From positions 744,001-808,000 of the forward strand of contig NZ_CP023068.1 in the NCBI RefSeq assembly GCF_002288525.1: a stretch of DNA of 64,000 nt, in the 5' to 3' direction. Positions 36,725-46,683 of this stretch are shown here, piece by piece. A program made the position numbers and the translations under genes. The notes beneath the pieces were generated by a model. It was not told where the DNA came from. It ran no database searches and was given only the letters and a program-made list of their open reading frames with translations. Every line of letters begins with the position of its first letter. The stretch's first letter is position 1. The stretch comes from Sinorhizobium sojae CCBAU 05684 (GTDB taxonomy: Bacteria; Pseudomonadota; Alphaproteobacteria; Rhizobiales; Rhizobiaceae).

Positions 36725-37989
36725 GCAATTCTCCGGTTTGGCACCCCTTTACCCAGCATGCGCTGGAGCCGGCGATGAAGCGTATCGTCCGCACCGAGGG
36801 CGCCTGTCTCGTGGATGAGGACGGTGCGCGGATACTCGACGCTATCTCGTCATGGTGGGTCATCACCCATGGCCACCGCCACCCGGCGATCATGGAAGCG
36901 ATCCGCCGTGCGTCGGAAACCTACGACCAGATCATCTTTGCGGAATATACCCATGAACCGGCGGAAGAACTCGCGAAGGGCCTGATCGAAGTCGCGCCCG
37001 GCGGACTGGAGCACGTATTCTATTCCGACAGCGGCTCGACGGCGGTGGAAGTGGCGCTGAAGATGGCGCTCGGCTATTTCCATAACACAGGCAGGCCACG
37101 CAGCCGCATCTGTGTGCTGGAGCACGGCTATCACGGCGACACGATCGGCACGATGTCGGCCGGAGAACGCGGCGTCTTCAATACCGCCTACGAGCCGCTG
37201 CTCTTCGCCGTCGACAGATTGCCGTTTCCGGGGCCAGGCCGCGAGCAGCACACGCTGGACGCCTTCGATTCCCTTTGCGCATCCGGCGAGGTCGCGGCAC
37301 TGCTCGTCGAAGCGCTTGTGCTGGGCGCCGGCGGCATGAAGGTCTATCCGGCCGCAACACTTGCCGAACTGAAGCGTATAGCCGAGCGGCATGGCACGCT
37401 GTTGATCGCCGACGAGGTGATGACCGGCTGGGGCCGGACCGGCACGCGTTTCGCCTATGAACAGGCCGGAATCGCACCAGACATACTCTGCACGTCGAAA
37501 GGGCTCACGGGCGGTGCGCTGCCGTTGGCCGCCACCCTTAGCACTGCGCCGATCTTCGACGCGCATCTTTCGCGTGACCGCCGCCGGACGTTCTTTCACT
37601 CAAGCTCATATACCGCCAACCCCATCGCCTGCGCGGCCGCGCTCGCCAATCTCGACATATGGAAGACCGAGCCCGTCGCAGACCGCATCGCGGCACTCGC
37701 CAGCCGCCAACGCCAGAATCTGAAGCGCTTCGAAGCCGATCCACGCTTTCGCGACATCCGGCAGTCCGGCACCATCGCCGCCCTTGATCTCAATGTGCCG
37801 ACGCAGGGCTATCTCTCTGATATTGGCCCCCGTCTCCGGGCATTTTTCCGCAACCGGAAGCTGCTCATCCGCCCTCTCGGCAATGTAATTTATTTGATGC
37901 CGCCCTATTGCGTCACGGAAGCCGATCTGGATCGGGCCTATGACGCCATAGACGAAGCGGCCTCGGCCTTCGCGATGGGGCAGCCATGA
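36721..37989 (+). CDS. bioA: Adenosylmethionine-8-amino-7-oxononanoate aminotransferase BioA
   Basis: This 422-residue class III aminotransferase uses SAM as amino donor to form 7,8-diaminopelargonate. The substrate-binding aromatic pair is in [10 protein letters not shown], the PLP Asp in [15 protein letters not shown], and the lysine is K260 (CTSKGLTGG). It overlaps both neighbours by four bases. Confidence 0.96.
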   Translation: MSNSPVWHPFTQHALEPAMKRIVRTEGACLVDEDGARILDAISSWWVITHGHRHPAIMEAIRRASETYDQIIFAEYTHEPAEELAKGLIEVAPGGLEHVFYSDSGSTAVEVALKMALGYFHNTGRPRSRICVLEHGYHGDTIGTMSAGERGVFNTAYEPLLFAVDRLPFPGPGREQHTLDAFDSLCASGEVAALLVEALVLGAGGMKVYPAATLAELKRIAERHGTLLIADEVMTGWGRTGTRFAYEQAGIAPDILCTSKGLTGGALPLAATLSTAPIFDAHLSRDRRRTFFHSSSYTANPIACAAALANLDIWKTEPVADRIAALASRQRQNLKRFEADPRFRDIRQSGTIAALDLNVPTQGYLSDIGPRLRAFFRNRKLLIRPLGNVIYLMPPYCVTEADLDRAYDAIDEAASAFAMGQP

Positions 37990-38975
37990 GGATTGTCCGG
38001 TCATCGCGCCTCGCAGGATTCGGGCATGCCGTGCCGGCAAGGCGCGTTGAAAACGGCGAAATCGAAGCAAAGCTCGGCCTTGAGTTGGGCTGGATCGAGC
38101 GCCGGACGGGCATCCGAGCGCGATACTGGGCCGAGGAGGGGGACACGCTGACGGGGCTTGCCGCCGAGGCCGGCGAGGCTGCACTCGCGGATGCGGGCAT
38201 CGCGCGAAGCGACGTCGCCCTTACCCTGCTCGCGACCTCGACGCCCGACCGCCTTCTTCCACCCTCGGCGCCGTTGCTCGCCCACCGGCTCGGGCTTATC
38301 CATTCGGGCGCCATCGACCTTGCCGGCGCCTGCTCGGGCTTTCTTTACGCGCTGACGCTCGCCGATGGATTCGTGCGGTCGCAGGGGAGGCCGGTGCTCG
38401 TCGTGGCTGCGAATATTTTGAGCCGCCGGATCAATCCGGCGGAACGGGCGAGTGCGGTTCTCTTCGCGGACGCTGCGGGCGCCGTGTTGGTCGCGCCTTC
38501 CGGCGATCCGGAGACGGGCGTTATCGGCGTCGACCTCGCCTGCGATGGAAGCGGCTACGACCTGATCTCGATCTCCGCTGGCGGCAGCAATCGACCTTTC
38601 TCACCGGATTTCGCTGCCGAGGAATTCCTCATGACCATGCGCGATGGTCGAGAGGTGTTTTCCCGTGCCGTGGACATGATGACACGCTGTGCAAGCCGCG
38701 CCCTCGCCGCCGCAGGTATGCGCCCGACCGATGTCAGCCGGTTCGTGCCACATCAGGCCAATGTCAGGATCTTCGACGCCGTCTGCAACCAACTCGGCAT
38801 CGACCGCTCAAGAACGGTGCGGACGATTGAGGAGCATGGCAATTCGTCGGCTGCAACAATTCCGCTCTCGCTTTCGGTGGCGCACGGGGCGAGCCCCTTT
38901 GTTTCGGGAGAGAAGCTCCTGTTGACGGCCGCCGGTGCGGGATTGGTCGGCGGAGCGGTCGTCTTTGGCGTCTAG
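37986..38975 (+). CDS. bioZ: BioZ, KAS III-like enzyme for pimeloyl precursor synthesis
   Basis: This 329-residue thiolase-fold protein has the complete KAS III triad: C116 (GACSGF), H256 (VPHQAN) and N286 (HGNSSA). In Agrobacterium, BioZ condenses glutaryl-CoA with malonyl-ACP to start the pimelate chain in place of BioC/BioH, which fits the absence of those genes here. The overlap with bioA ties it to the operon. An RIME-like repeat begins at its stop codon. Confidence 0.93.
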   Translation: MRIVRSSRLAGFGHAVPARRVENGEIEAKLGLELGWIERRTGIRARYWAEEGDTLTGLAAEAGEAALADAGIARSDVALTLLATSTPDRLLPPSAPLLAHRLGLIHSGAIDLAGACSGFLYALTLADGFVRSQGRPVLVVAANILSRRINPAERASAVLFADAAGAVLVAPSGDPETGVIGVDLACDGSGYDLISISAGGSNRPFSPDFAAEEFLMTMRDGREVFSRAVDMMTRCASRALAAAGMRPTDVSRFVPHQANVRIFDAVCNQLGIDRSRTVRTIEEHGNSSAATIPLSLSVAHGASPFVSGEKLLLTAAGAGLVGGAVVFGV

Positions 38976-39086
38976 CGCATCGGCCCGAAAATCGGAACCG
39001 ATTTTCGGAAAGCTCGATGCGCAGATTCGCAGTTTCAAAGAGTTACAGCGACATGTGCGCGTCTGAAAGGACGCGCGGCGCTGTAG
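38974..39086 (+). repeat. RIME1-like intergenic repeat at bioZ stop
   Basis: AGCGCATCGGCCCGAAAATC is followed by GGAACCGATTTTCGG, CGATGCGC and the right-hand palindrome GCGCGTCTGAAAGGACGCGC ending in GGCGCTGTAG. About 113 bp long, it is the fullest copy in the window. Its first two bases belong to the TAG of bioZ, so it may also act as the operon's terminator. Confidence 0.82.
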
Positions 39087-39168
39087 CGACAATTGCGCCG
39101 CTAACTCATTCTTTTTGCGAACGCATCCCGCCGAACCCATAAATTTGTAGGTATCCGCGCAAGGGAAT

Positions 39169-39984
39169 ATGCATAAGAGTGCGCTAGACCGGTCGGCGTC
39201 AACGAATCGGGAGCATGGAATCGTGCAGCGGGAAGTGCCGTTCAAAGCGCAGAAGGACTGGCGGGTAGTGCGTTATACGCTCGGCGGCATCATCAGCTTC
39301 GCCGTTCTTACCCAGTTGTTGACCTATCTCAGTCTTGTGGCGCTTGCCGATCGCCCCCACATCGCCGCAGTGGCGGCTGCTGGCCTTGTCTCGTTGCTCT
39401 TGGGGACCCCCCTGATCGTGCTTGCGGCTGTTCAATCCCGCCGCGCCGAACGATTTCGCAACCAGGTGAATCATGTCGTCTCCCGCGACAGCACGACGGG
39501 TTGCATAACCGCACGCGGCCTCGTTCAACACGTCGACCGGTTGGAACGCCGGCACAGGCGCTCAGGTGATGCGCTTCAAGGCGCCCTCATTCACGTGCGC
39601 ATCAACAATCTCGATGAGATGGCCGGGAGCTTTGGGCCGCAATGGGGCGATGAACTTTTGCAGTTCGTCGCCTCGACCATTACCACTTCCGTTCGTCGTG
39701 ACGACATCGTTGCGCGCACGGGTCCGGCGAGCTTCGACGTTCTGCTCGCGGGCGCCAGTGAGTCGGATGCCAACGAAGTCTGCGTCCGCCTGTCCAAAGC
39801 CTTGGCAGCCTCGCATTTCGCAGCGGACGGGAAAACCGTCGATCTGGCCCTGAGCGTGGGGGGCGTCCTGTTCGAGGGAAGCATCGACCTGGAGCGGCTG
39901 CACCGATTGGCTGCGTCGCAAACCGTTGTCATTGCAGAAGAGTCCGCCTCTTCCCCGGAGCTTGCGCGACTGCCCTCGGCCTGA
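39169..39984 (+). CDS. Membrane protein with degenerate GGDEF domain
   Basis: This 271-residue protein has two transmembrane helices (about 38-60 and 65-89) with almost no periplasmic loop, then a cytosolic diguanylate-cyclase-like domain (about 105-255). The active-site GGDEF reads GPASF (185-189), and the upstream metal/substrate segment is IHVRINNLDE, so it should not make c-di-GMP. No RxxD inhibitory site is evident. It stands directly before a type I secretion operon and adhesin locus, suggesting a signalling or scaffolding role there, but it lacks the HAMP, EAL and periplasmic output domain of LapD. The ATG at 39169 has AAGGG upstream. Confidence 0.75.
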   Translation: MHKSALDRSASTNREHGIVQREVPFKAQKDWRVVRYTLGGIISFAVLTQLLTYLSLVALADRPHIAAVAAAGLVSLLLGTPLIVLAAVQSRRAERFRNQVNHVVSRDSTTGCITARGLVQHVDRLERRHRRSGDALQGALIHVRINNLDEMAGSFGPQWGDELLQFVASTITTSVRRDDIVARTGPASFDVLLAGASESDANEVCVRLSKALAASHFAADGKTVDLALSVGGVLFEGSIDLERLHRLAASQTVVIAEESASSPELARLPSA

Positions 39985-40197
39985 ACGGCACGCTTGCAAG
40001 CAAGGCGAAATGGATTGCTGGCCACAGTGCACAGTTGTTCTATTTTTGCAACAAACTCTGGCGAAAACCACAGCATGCCGCGGTGCGATCTGAAATCGAT
40101 AGCTCTCTTTTTGGCGCTATGTATTATCTGCCACAGTTTTCGATTTTTAATGCATGAATGGTCTGGTTTGTAGCGCATTCGCTGCAAGGGGGATTGC

Positions 40198-41643
40198 TTG
40201 AAGCCGCGTAAATTTATTAGGGGCAGTTTGTTTTCCATTCTGCTCGGATCGACTTTTTTTGCCAGCAGTGTAACGCAGGCCATGACGTTGCGAGAAGCCT
40301 TGCAGGTCGCAATGGAATCGAACCCCGAAATCGGCCAGTCAATAGAAAACCGTGAGGCGATCGAGTTCGAATTGCGGCAGGCGCGCGGGCTTTACTTGCC
40401 GAGCGTAGATCTGGAGGCTTCGACTGGAGCTCGTCACCTGGAAGATGGCAGCCGGCGGTCCGCTTCCATAGAAAATGATCCGCTTTATCCTTCGGAAGTA
40501 GGCCTCACCGTCACGCAGAAACTATTCGATGGCGGCGGTCGCCGTGCCGAGCTGGAGCGTCAGGCGGCGCGCGTCGACAGTGCTTCATTTCGCGTCCTGG
40601 AGCGATCCGAAACGATCGGCTTGCAGATCGTTCGCGAATATTTCGAATACATTCTTCAGCAGCAGATCGTCGAGGAAGCGCGCCGCAACGTCGCTGCGCA
40701 CCAGTCGATCCGCTCCGACATCGATTCGCTGATTTCGGGCGGAAGACTGACCCAAGCCGATCTCCAACAGGTCGACGAACGTCTGCTGTCGGCAAAGGCG
40801 CGGCTGCTCGAGGCGCAAGAAGCGCTGGACACGGCTCAGATCAGCTTCAATCGTCTGGTCGGCCAACCGCTCACCAACCCATCCATGCCGAAATCGGTCG
40901 CGGCCGCCTTGCCGAGAACACTTGAGACGGCGATCGGCATCGCACGCACGAACAACCCGCGCATCAAGGCGGCCGACGCCGATATCAATGTCGCGGATTC
41001 GCAGGTCAAGGCGGCGAAATCGGACATGCTGCCTGAGATCGTCGCCGAGGGGCGGGTTCGCACCGGCAACGACATCGATGGCTCGACGGGAAACACCTGG
41101 GACGCTCAAGCGCGAATCGTTGCGCGGTGGAACCTCTATCGTGGCGGCATCGACATCGCCAATGAGCAGGAACAAATGCGCCGCGCGAGCGAGCAGCGGC
41201 TCGTCTTCCATCAGGCGCATCGCGAGGTCGAAGAGGCCGTGCGCATTTCCTGGGAGCGGCGCGCCACTCAGTCCGGTCTCTCCCGCACGCTGAGAGCACA
41301 GGCACAGGTGAACGACCAACTGGTCTCTTCCTATCGCGAGCAGCTTGCGGTCGGTCAGCGTTCGCTGCTGGACGTGCTCGGGGCGCAGAACGCACGCTTC
41401 AATTCGAATGTCCTGGCGAAGACGGCGCAATATGCTGCCTTGTTCTCGGAATACCGCCTGCTTGCGGCAACCGGCCAGCTTCTTGCGACGATGAACATCC
41501 ATGCGCCGGCTCAAGCCGACGCCTATGCGCGCAACGAGTTCAATGTCCCTGCGCCCCCTGCTACCGAGACTTACCGGCGGGTGCCCTCCCGGCAAACGAA
41601 CGACCTGCCTTTGGATTTGCTTGCGCCAATCCGGCAGAAATGA
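40198..41643 (+). CDS. TolC-family outer-membrane channel of type I secretion (LapE-like)
   Basis: This 481-residue protein starts at TTG 40198 after AAGGGGGATTGC. A signal peptide ends SSVTQA-MTLREALQVAM. Two TolC repeats of long coiled-coil helices and strands follow (NPEIGQSIENREAIEFELRQ; NPRIKAADADINVADSQ). C-terminal residues after about 440 form a Pro-rich tail. It should dock onto the HlyD-type adaptor encoded two genes on. The gap to the ABC exporter gene is 34 bp. Confidence 0.9.
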   Translation: MKPRKFIRGSLFSILLGSTFFASSVTQAMTLREALQVAMESNPEIGQSIENREAIEFELRQARGLYLPSVDLEASTGARHLEDGSRRSASIENDPLYPSEVGLTVTQKLFDGGGRRAELERQAARVDSASFRVLERSETIGLQIVREYFEYILQQQIVEEARRNVAAHQSIRSDIDSLISGGRLTQADLQQVDERLLSAKARLLEAQEALDTAQISFNRLVGQPLTNPSMPKSVAAALPRTLETAIGIARTNNPRIKAADADINVADSQVKAAKSDMLPEIVAEGRVRTGNDIDGSTGNTWDAQARIVARWNLYRGGIDIANEQEQMRRASEQRLVFHQAHREVEEAVRISWERRATQSGLSRTLRAQAQVNDQLVSSYREQLAVGQRSLLDVLGAQNARFNSNVLAKTAQYAALFSEYRLLAATGQLLATMNIHAPAQADAYARNEFNVPAPPATETYRRVPSRQTNDLPLDLLAPIRQK

Positions 41644-41677
41644 TGCCCTTTGCCAGGGCACATGATCGGTCATTCTT

Positions 41678-43852
41678 ATGCAAAGCGTTGACACGCGAGC
41701 AAAAACCGGACCGGTACTGACCGGCTTCACGACCGCGTTCAAGGAGATCTGCATCTTCTTGAACCGTCCGTCGTCGGAGACTGTGCTTTTTTCGGACGTG
41801 CCGTTCGACGCCCGCTCGCCCAGTTTCGAGGACGTGTCCCGTCTCGCGGAGCGCGTCGGACTGGAGGCGGAACTCGTCACCCGACGCGCCTGCGCCAGCC
41901 GCAGTTTCTTCTTCCCGCTTCTCGTCATCTTCCGGGACGGCCGCTCGGTTGCCCTTCTGGAAGAGGAGCCCGACGGCGCGCTGAGCTTTTCGAATGCGTC
42001 GTCTCCCGATGGTGAGCCCCTCAGATTTTCGGACTTGCGACTGGATGACGTCGCCTATGCCGTCTCCTTTTCGGCGACCTACCTGAATACGGCAGCCGTT
42101 CCGGGGATTGGAGAGGCGCGCGATATCGACCGGCAACATTGGCTGACCGCGACTGTCAGGCCATTCTGGCAGGCCTATGCGCAAGTCGCGCTCGCGGCCT
42201 TATTCATCAACTTGCTCGCCTTGGCGACGCCTCTGTTCACGATGAATGTCTACGATCGCATTCTGCCCAACAAGGCGATCTCGACACTTTGGGTTCTGGC
42301 GCTCGGCATCAGCGTCGCCATCCTTTTCGACTTTCTGTTGAAGACTGTGCGCGCCGCGCTGATCGACTATGCGGGACGCAAGGCGGACCTGAAGCTTTCC
42401 TATCTGCTTTTCGAGAAGATCCTGCATGCAACGCTTGCCTCGCGTCCGCAATCGACGGGCGAATACGCCAACCGCGTCATGCAGTTCGAGTTCGTGCGCG
42501 AGTTCTTCACTTCGAATACGGTGAGCACCCTCATCGACAGTCTTTTCGCCTTCGTCTTCATAGCCGCGATCTATGCTATCGCCGGGTGGCTCGCACTCGT
42601 TCCTGCCGTCGCCTTCGTCTGCAGTGTGATCATCGGCTATGTGGCGCAACGCAAGATCGCCAATCGCGTGGCCGCGGCCTCGAACGAATCCGCCCAGCGC
42701 CAAGCTATGCTCGTGGAAACGATCAGTGCGATCGAGACGGTCAAGACCCTGCACGCGGAGAAATTGCTGCTTCGCCGGTGGAACGAGCTGGGCAAGCACT
42801 CTTCAAACACATCCGAGCAGATCAAGCACATTTCCTCCTGGGCCTCGCATGCAACGCAATTCGTGCAGCAACTCGTCACCGTCTGCATCGTGGTGGCGGG
42901 CGCGTATGAATTCACCCTCGGCAACATCTCTACCGGTGCGATCATTGCCGCCAGCATGCTGGCTGGCCGCGCGGTCGCGCCGCTCGGCCAAATCGCCTTG
43001 ACGCTTGCGCGGCTTCGCCAGGCGCTTCTGTCGTTAAAAATACTGAATTCCGTCATGGAGCAGCCCGAAGACCGGCCGAATACGGTCGGCTTCGTCAATC
43101 GCGACATTCGCGAGGGAAGCATAAGTTTTACCGATGTGGATTTCGCCTATCCCGGCAGCGACCATAAGGTGATCCATGGCATGAACGTGAGCATCAAGGC
43201 GGGTGAGCGCGTCGGCATCATCGGCCGAATCGGCTCCGGCAAGACGACGATCGGTCGCCTGCTCGCCGGGCTCTATGCGCCGAGTGCGGGCCGCATATTG
43301 CTCGATGGCGTCGACATCCGGCAATTCCACCCGTCGGTGGTGCGATCGGCCGTGTCCTTCGTCTCGCAGAATTCGGACCTGTTCTCCGGCACCATCAAGG
43401 ACAATCTCCTGATGGCCAATCCGACCGCGAGCGACGAAGAAATGGTCAAGGCGGCCAAGCTTGCAGGCGTCGATGATTTCGTATCGCATCATCCGCGCGG
43501 CTATGATATGCCGGTTGGCGAGCGTGGATCGCAACTTTCCGGGGGGCAACGCCAGGCGGTTGCCATTGCGCGCCTGCTCCTTCGCAAACCGAAGATCGTT
43601 TTCCTGGACGAGCCATCCGGCGCCATGGATCTGGCCAGCGAACGGGACCTCATCAACCGGCTCTCCACCGTTTTCGGCGGGGATGTGACCGTATTGATCT
43701 CGACGCACCGCCATAGCATGCTCCATCTCGTCGACCGGCTCCTGGTCCTTGACCACGGACGCATCGTTGCCGATGGACCCAAGTCGCAGGTGATCGAGCA
43801 GTTGCAGAGGCGAGGCGGGGCGACCAGTACTGCCTCAGGGGCGAGCGCATGA
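41678..43852 (+). CDS. Type I secretion ABC transporter/ATPase (LapB/LssB-like)
   Basis: This 724-residue protein has three parts: an N-terminal C39-like domain without the catalytic Cys (about 20-140), a six-helix membrane domain (about 165-450) and an ATPase. The ATPase has Walker A GRIGSGKT, signature LSGGQRQ, Walker B IVFLDEPSGAMD and switch His in ISTHRHS. The dead peptidase-like domain is the mark of exporters for giant RTX adhesins, matching the adhesin encoded downstream. It overlaps the HlyD gene (ATGA). Confidence 0.92.
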   Translation: MQSVDTRAKTGPVLTGFTTAFKEICIFLNRPSSETVLFSDVPFDARSPSFEDVSRLAERVGLEAELVTRRACASRSFFFPLLVIFRDGRSVALLEEEPDGALSFSNASSPDGEPLRFSDLRLDDVAYAVSFSATYLNTAAVPGIGEARDIDRQHWLTATVRPFWQAYAQVALAALFINLLALATPLFTMNVYDRILPNKAISTLWVLALGISVAILFDFLLKTVRAALIDYAGRKADLKLSYLLFEKILHATLASRPQSTGEYANRVMQFEFVREFFTSNTVSTLIDSLFAFVFIAAIYAIAGWLALVPAVAFVCSVIIGYVAQRKIANRVAAASNESAQRQAMLVETISAIETVKTLHAEKLLLRRWNELGKHSSNTSEQIKHISSWASHATQFVQQLVTVCIVVAGAYEFTLGNISTGAIIAASMLAGRAVAPLGQIALTLARLRQALLSLKILNSVMEQPEDRPNTVGFVNRDIREGSISFTDVDFAYPGSDHKVIHGMNVSIKAGERVGIIGRIGSGKTTIGRLLAGLYAPSAGRILLDGVDIRQFHPSVVRSAVSFVSQNSDLFSGTIKDNLLMANPTASDEEMVKAAKLAGVDDFVSHHPRGYDMPVGERGSQLSGGQRQAVAIARLLLRKPKIVFLDEPSGAMDLASERDLINRLSTVFGGDVTVLISTHRHSMLHLVDRLLVLDHGRIVADGPKSQVIEQLQRRGGATSTASGASA

Positions 43853-45141
43853 ACGCCGGATTGACCGAAAAGCCACCCTTGGCCGCGCGTGCGGGCTTGC
43901 TCGTCATCGCTCTGCTCATGACCTGCTTCGTGGCCTGGGCAGCAATTGCCGAAGTGGACGAGATCGCCCGCGGTGAGGGAAAGGTCATCCCCGTCTCAAA
44001 GACGCGGATCATTCAGTCGAGCGAACCGGGAATCGTCCAGGAAATCGCGGTCCAGGTTGGCCAGGTCATTCGGCGCGGCGAACTCATTCTGAGATTGGAC
44101 GACACGGTCACCGGCTCGTCGCTTGGGGAACTGGAAGCCAAGGCGCGGTCGCTGCGCGCGCAGATAGCGCGGCTGAAACTCGAGGAGGCGGGTGCCTACG
44201 ACTCCGATTACAAGTGCCCGGACGAAATCGCCAAAACAGCGCCGGGTATATGCTCGAACGAGGAGCAGCTGCTGCGCGCCAAGGCCGGCAATTTCAATAA
44301 CAAGCTCTCGGTCATGCAGGCCCGTTATGGTCAGCGGCAGAAGGAGCTTGCGGAAGCGCAGGCAAATATCGCACGGCTCACCGAAAACCTGCAGGTGACC
44401 GAGCGCGAACGGGACCTGCTGGCGCCGATGGTGAAGCGCAAGCTGGTCGCACAAACCGAATTATTGAGAAACGAGAAGGAGTTGACGGATACGCGCGGCC
44501 AACTCGCTTTGGCCCGGGAATCGATCGGGCGATTGGAGGCGGCGGTCCGGGAAGCCGAACTGCAGGTGACGGAACTGTCGCTGCAGCTCAGGCAGGAGGC
44601 GCTGGCGGAAAAGACCGAGGCGCTTTCCCAGCTCTCGGTGATAGAGGAGACGATCCGGGGCGCGAGCAGCCGGGTTGCAAACACCGACATCCGATCGCCC
44701 GTCGACGGCATCATCAACACTCTGGACGTCAATACGGTGGGTGCCTATGTGACCCCTGGCGCGGTGATCGGCGGAGTCGTGCCGACGTCCGAAACGCTCC
44801 TCGTGGAAGCGCGGCTTTCACCGCGCGACGTCGCGTTCGTCCGCGCCGGACAGCCGGCCTTGATCAAGATCTCGGCCTACGACTTCTCCATCTATGGCGG
44901 CCTGGGCGGCGAAGTCGAGACCATCGGCGCGGACAGTCTGGTCGATCCGAATACAGGCGAAACCTATTACCTGGTGCGCGTGAAAACCGACAAGGCGGCG
45001 CTCGAGAAGGATGGCCGTGAGTATGAGATCATGCCGGGCATGATCGCCTCCGTCGACATCATGACAGGCAAGAAGACGATCCTCACCTATCTGATGAAAC
45101 CCATAAACAAGGCGCGTGAGGAAGCGCTGCGGGAGCGCTAG
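43849..45141 (+). CDS. HlyD-family periplasmic adaptor of type I secretion (LapC-like)
   Basis: This 430-residue protein has one N-terminal membrane anchor (about 13-35). A biotinyl-lipoyl half (IIQSSEPGIVQEIAVQVGQ), a long coiled-coil hairpin with KAGNFNNKLSVMQARYGQR, and the second lipoyl half with a beta barrel (TDIRSPVDGIINTLDVNTVG) follow. It links the ABC exporter to the TolC-like channel. The RHH-PAS gene starts four bases after its stop and so is co-transcribed. Confidence 0.92.
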   Translation: MNAGLTEKPPLAARAGLLVIALLMTCFVAWAAIAEVDEIARGEGKVIPVSKTRIIQSSEPGIVQEIAVQVGQVIRRGELILRLDDTVTGSSLGELEAKARSLRAQIARLKLEEAGAYDSDYKCPDEIAKTAPGICSNEEQLLRAKAGNFNNKLSVMQARYGQRQKELAEAQANIARLTENLQVTERERDLLAPMVKRKLVAQTELLRNEKELTDTRGQLALARESIGRLEAAVREAELQVTELSLQLRQEALAEKTEALSQLSVIEETIRGASSRVANTDIRSPVDGIINTLDVNTVGAYVTPGAVIGGVVPTSETLLVEARLSPRDVAFVRAGQPALIKISAYDFSIYGGLGGEVETIGADSLVDPNTGETYYLVRVKTDKAALEKDGREYEIMPGMIASVDIMTGKKTILTYLMKPINKAREEALRER

Positions 45142-45144
45142 CGA

Positions 45145-45753
45145 ATGGGTGACGATCAGTCGACCGCGTCGGTCGAGGACTTGAGCGAACTGCGCTTTCG
45201 CGTCGTAACCGTTGGCGGGCAACGGCGCGGGATCAAGCTCGAGGCGCTTTTCTGGGCGGTTCTTTCGGACTTGGCCGCCGAAAGGCGCGTGAAGCTTGCC
45301 GATATCGTCGCCGAATGCGAGCAGGTGTTGCGTGAAGGAGGAAACCTGACGGCGAGGCTGCGCTATGTCGCGGCGAAATACCTGCGCGAACAGCTGGCGG
45401 ACGCCCGGGAGCGTAGTAGTCTTTCGGTCATCACCGGTCAGGTATACGCGTGTCCGTCGCCGGCATTCGCACTGGCGGGCAATAGGCGCATTGTCGCTTA
45501 CAACCCGGCCTTTCTCACCTTTGTGCAGTCGCGTTTTCTCGGGTTCCAGGCCTCTCCGCCGGCGCAAGGGCTTAGACTGGCCTTCGACATGCAGTTCGCC
45601 GAACTGGTCGGACGGTTGAAAGCCTCCCCTGGCGAGCCTCAATCGGCTGGCTTTACGATCGGAATCAACGAGCATATCACCCGTGGTCGCCTGAATGCTG
45701 CGCTCTCATCGTTGCTCGGCCAGGATGTCATTCTCGGCTTCATCCTGGCGTGA
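45145..45753 (+). CDS. RHH-PAS protein in the secretion operon
   Basis: This 202-residue cytosolic protein has a ribbon-helix-helix domain of the RHH_4 type (about 18-58: RGIKLEALFWAVLSDLAAERRVKLADIVAE without a break). A linker and a PAS-like domain follow (about 98-200: SSLSVITGQVYACPSPAFALAG, YNPAFLTFV, ... QDVILGFILA). The first part suggests DNA binding, the second sensing. It starts four bases after the HlyD stop, so its level follows that of the secretion system. It may regulate the adhesin or secretion genes. I do not know a characterised homologue. Confidence 0.65.
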   Translation: MGDDQSTASVEDLSELRFRVVTVGGQRRGIKLEALFWAVLSDLAAERRVKLADIVAECEQVLREGGNLTARLRYVAAKYLREQLADARERSSLSVITGQVYACPSPAFALAGNRRIVAYNPAFLTFVQSRFLGFQASPPAQGLRLAFDMQFAELVGRLKASPGEPQSAGFTIGINEHITRGRLNAALSSLLGQDVILGFILA

Positions 45754-45768
45754 TCGGCGGCCCGCTGT

Positions 45769-46677
45769 TTATCGCAGCGTGCCTTCGCCGGGCATCACGT
45801 CGAGCAAGAGCGGGGCGGCAGAGGCGACCTTGTCGCTGCCGGTCCTGATGCCATGGATCCAGGCGCGATCCGCGCTGACCGAAAACAGCGGCTGGTAATC
45901 GGGGAGCGTGCTGTCGAGCTTTACCTCATTGCTTAGGTTGTCCAGGATGAAATAGCCTTGGCTCGTCATGACGGATAGCACGGCGTGATAAAGATTTCGC
46001 CGGGTGTCGCGAAGGACAACGATCGACATTGACCGCGGCGGCAGCCCGAGTTCCTTGAGTGCAGCCATTTTGAGGATGGCATAGTCCTCGCAGTCGCCCT
46101 TACCACGCGCGAGAATTTCATTCGGAGCCGCCCAGTAATCCCTGGAGCCATAGTTCTGCGCGTCCGGTTCATAGCGCACAAGCCAGTTTACCGTGCGGTT
46201 GATGCCGCTCAGCTTCTGGTGAAAGCCGGACCCGGCGGCGTTGTCGATTGCCTTGCGGAGGATCGCTCTTGCCTCGCATTGACTCGGCGTCTCGCAGGAC
46301 TTGAAATCTGCGGCTGCAACGCGGGGATAGACTGTTCGCCAGTTCTGTGCCGCCGGAATCGAGGACACGCGGAAGGCTACCGATTGGAATACGGCAGCAG
46401 CGTTCTGACGCGTGGCTGGTTTGCGGTGAGGTCGGGCCGAGGTAAGCGCGGCAATATCGTGCCGTCCAGCCGTCGCGAGCGCGGCCGAGGCTTTCGCCTG
46501 CCAGAATTCAACTGCGGTGACGGCTGCGGCGATCGGCGCCCCGAGGCTGTATTGCAACGGGCCCAGAGAGGCGGAAACAGGCTGCCCGACCGACGCTGTG
46601 CCAGGACTCATCAGGACGGCCGCCAAAACGAGCGCCTTCGAATAGGTCTTGATGCCCGTCCAAATCTTCCTGCCCAT
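45769..46677 (-). CDS. LapG-like periplasmic transglutaminase-type cysteine protease (BTLCP)
   Basis: This protein is 302 residues from the ATG at 46677 (GAGG seven bases upstream). It has an N-terminal hydrophobic export segment (about 14-32), a variable region and then the bacterial transglutaminase-like cysteine peptidase domain. The triad is intact: C196 (GKGDCEDYA), H231 (LYHAVL) and D246 (FILDNL). In Pseudomonas, LapG cuts the N-terminal retention module of LapA and releases the adhesin; the adhesin gene here starts just upstream on the opposite strand, so it is the obvious substrate. It converges with the RHH-PAS gene with 15 bp between. Confidence 0.88.
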   Translation of the reverse strand: MGRKIWTGIKTYSKALVLAAVLMSPGTASVGQPVSASLGPLQYSLGAPIAAAVTAVEFWQAKASAALATAGRHDIAALTSARPHRKPATRQNAAAVFQSVAFRVSSIPAAQNWRTVYPRVAAADFKSCETPSQCEARAILRKAIDNAAGSGFHQKLSGINRTVNWLVRYEPDAQNYGSRDYWAAPNEILARGKGDCEDYAILKMAALKELGLPPRSMSIVVLRDTRRNLYHAVLSVMTSQGYFILDNLSNEVKLDSTLPDYQPLFSVSADRAWIHGIRTGSDKVASAAPLLLDVMPGEGTLR

Positions 46678-46683
46678 CGCCAC

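Noticed and set aside
39169-39984. Active diguanylate cyclase
   Set aside because: The GGDEF signature is GPASF, and the catalytic acidic residues are missing.
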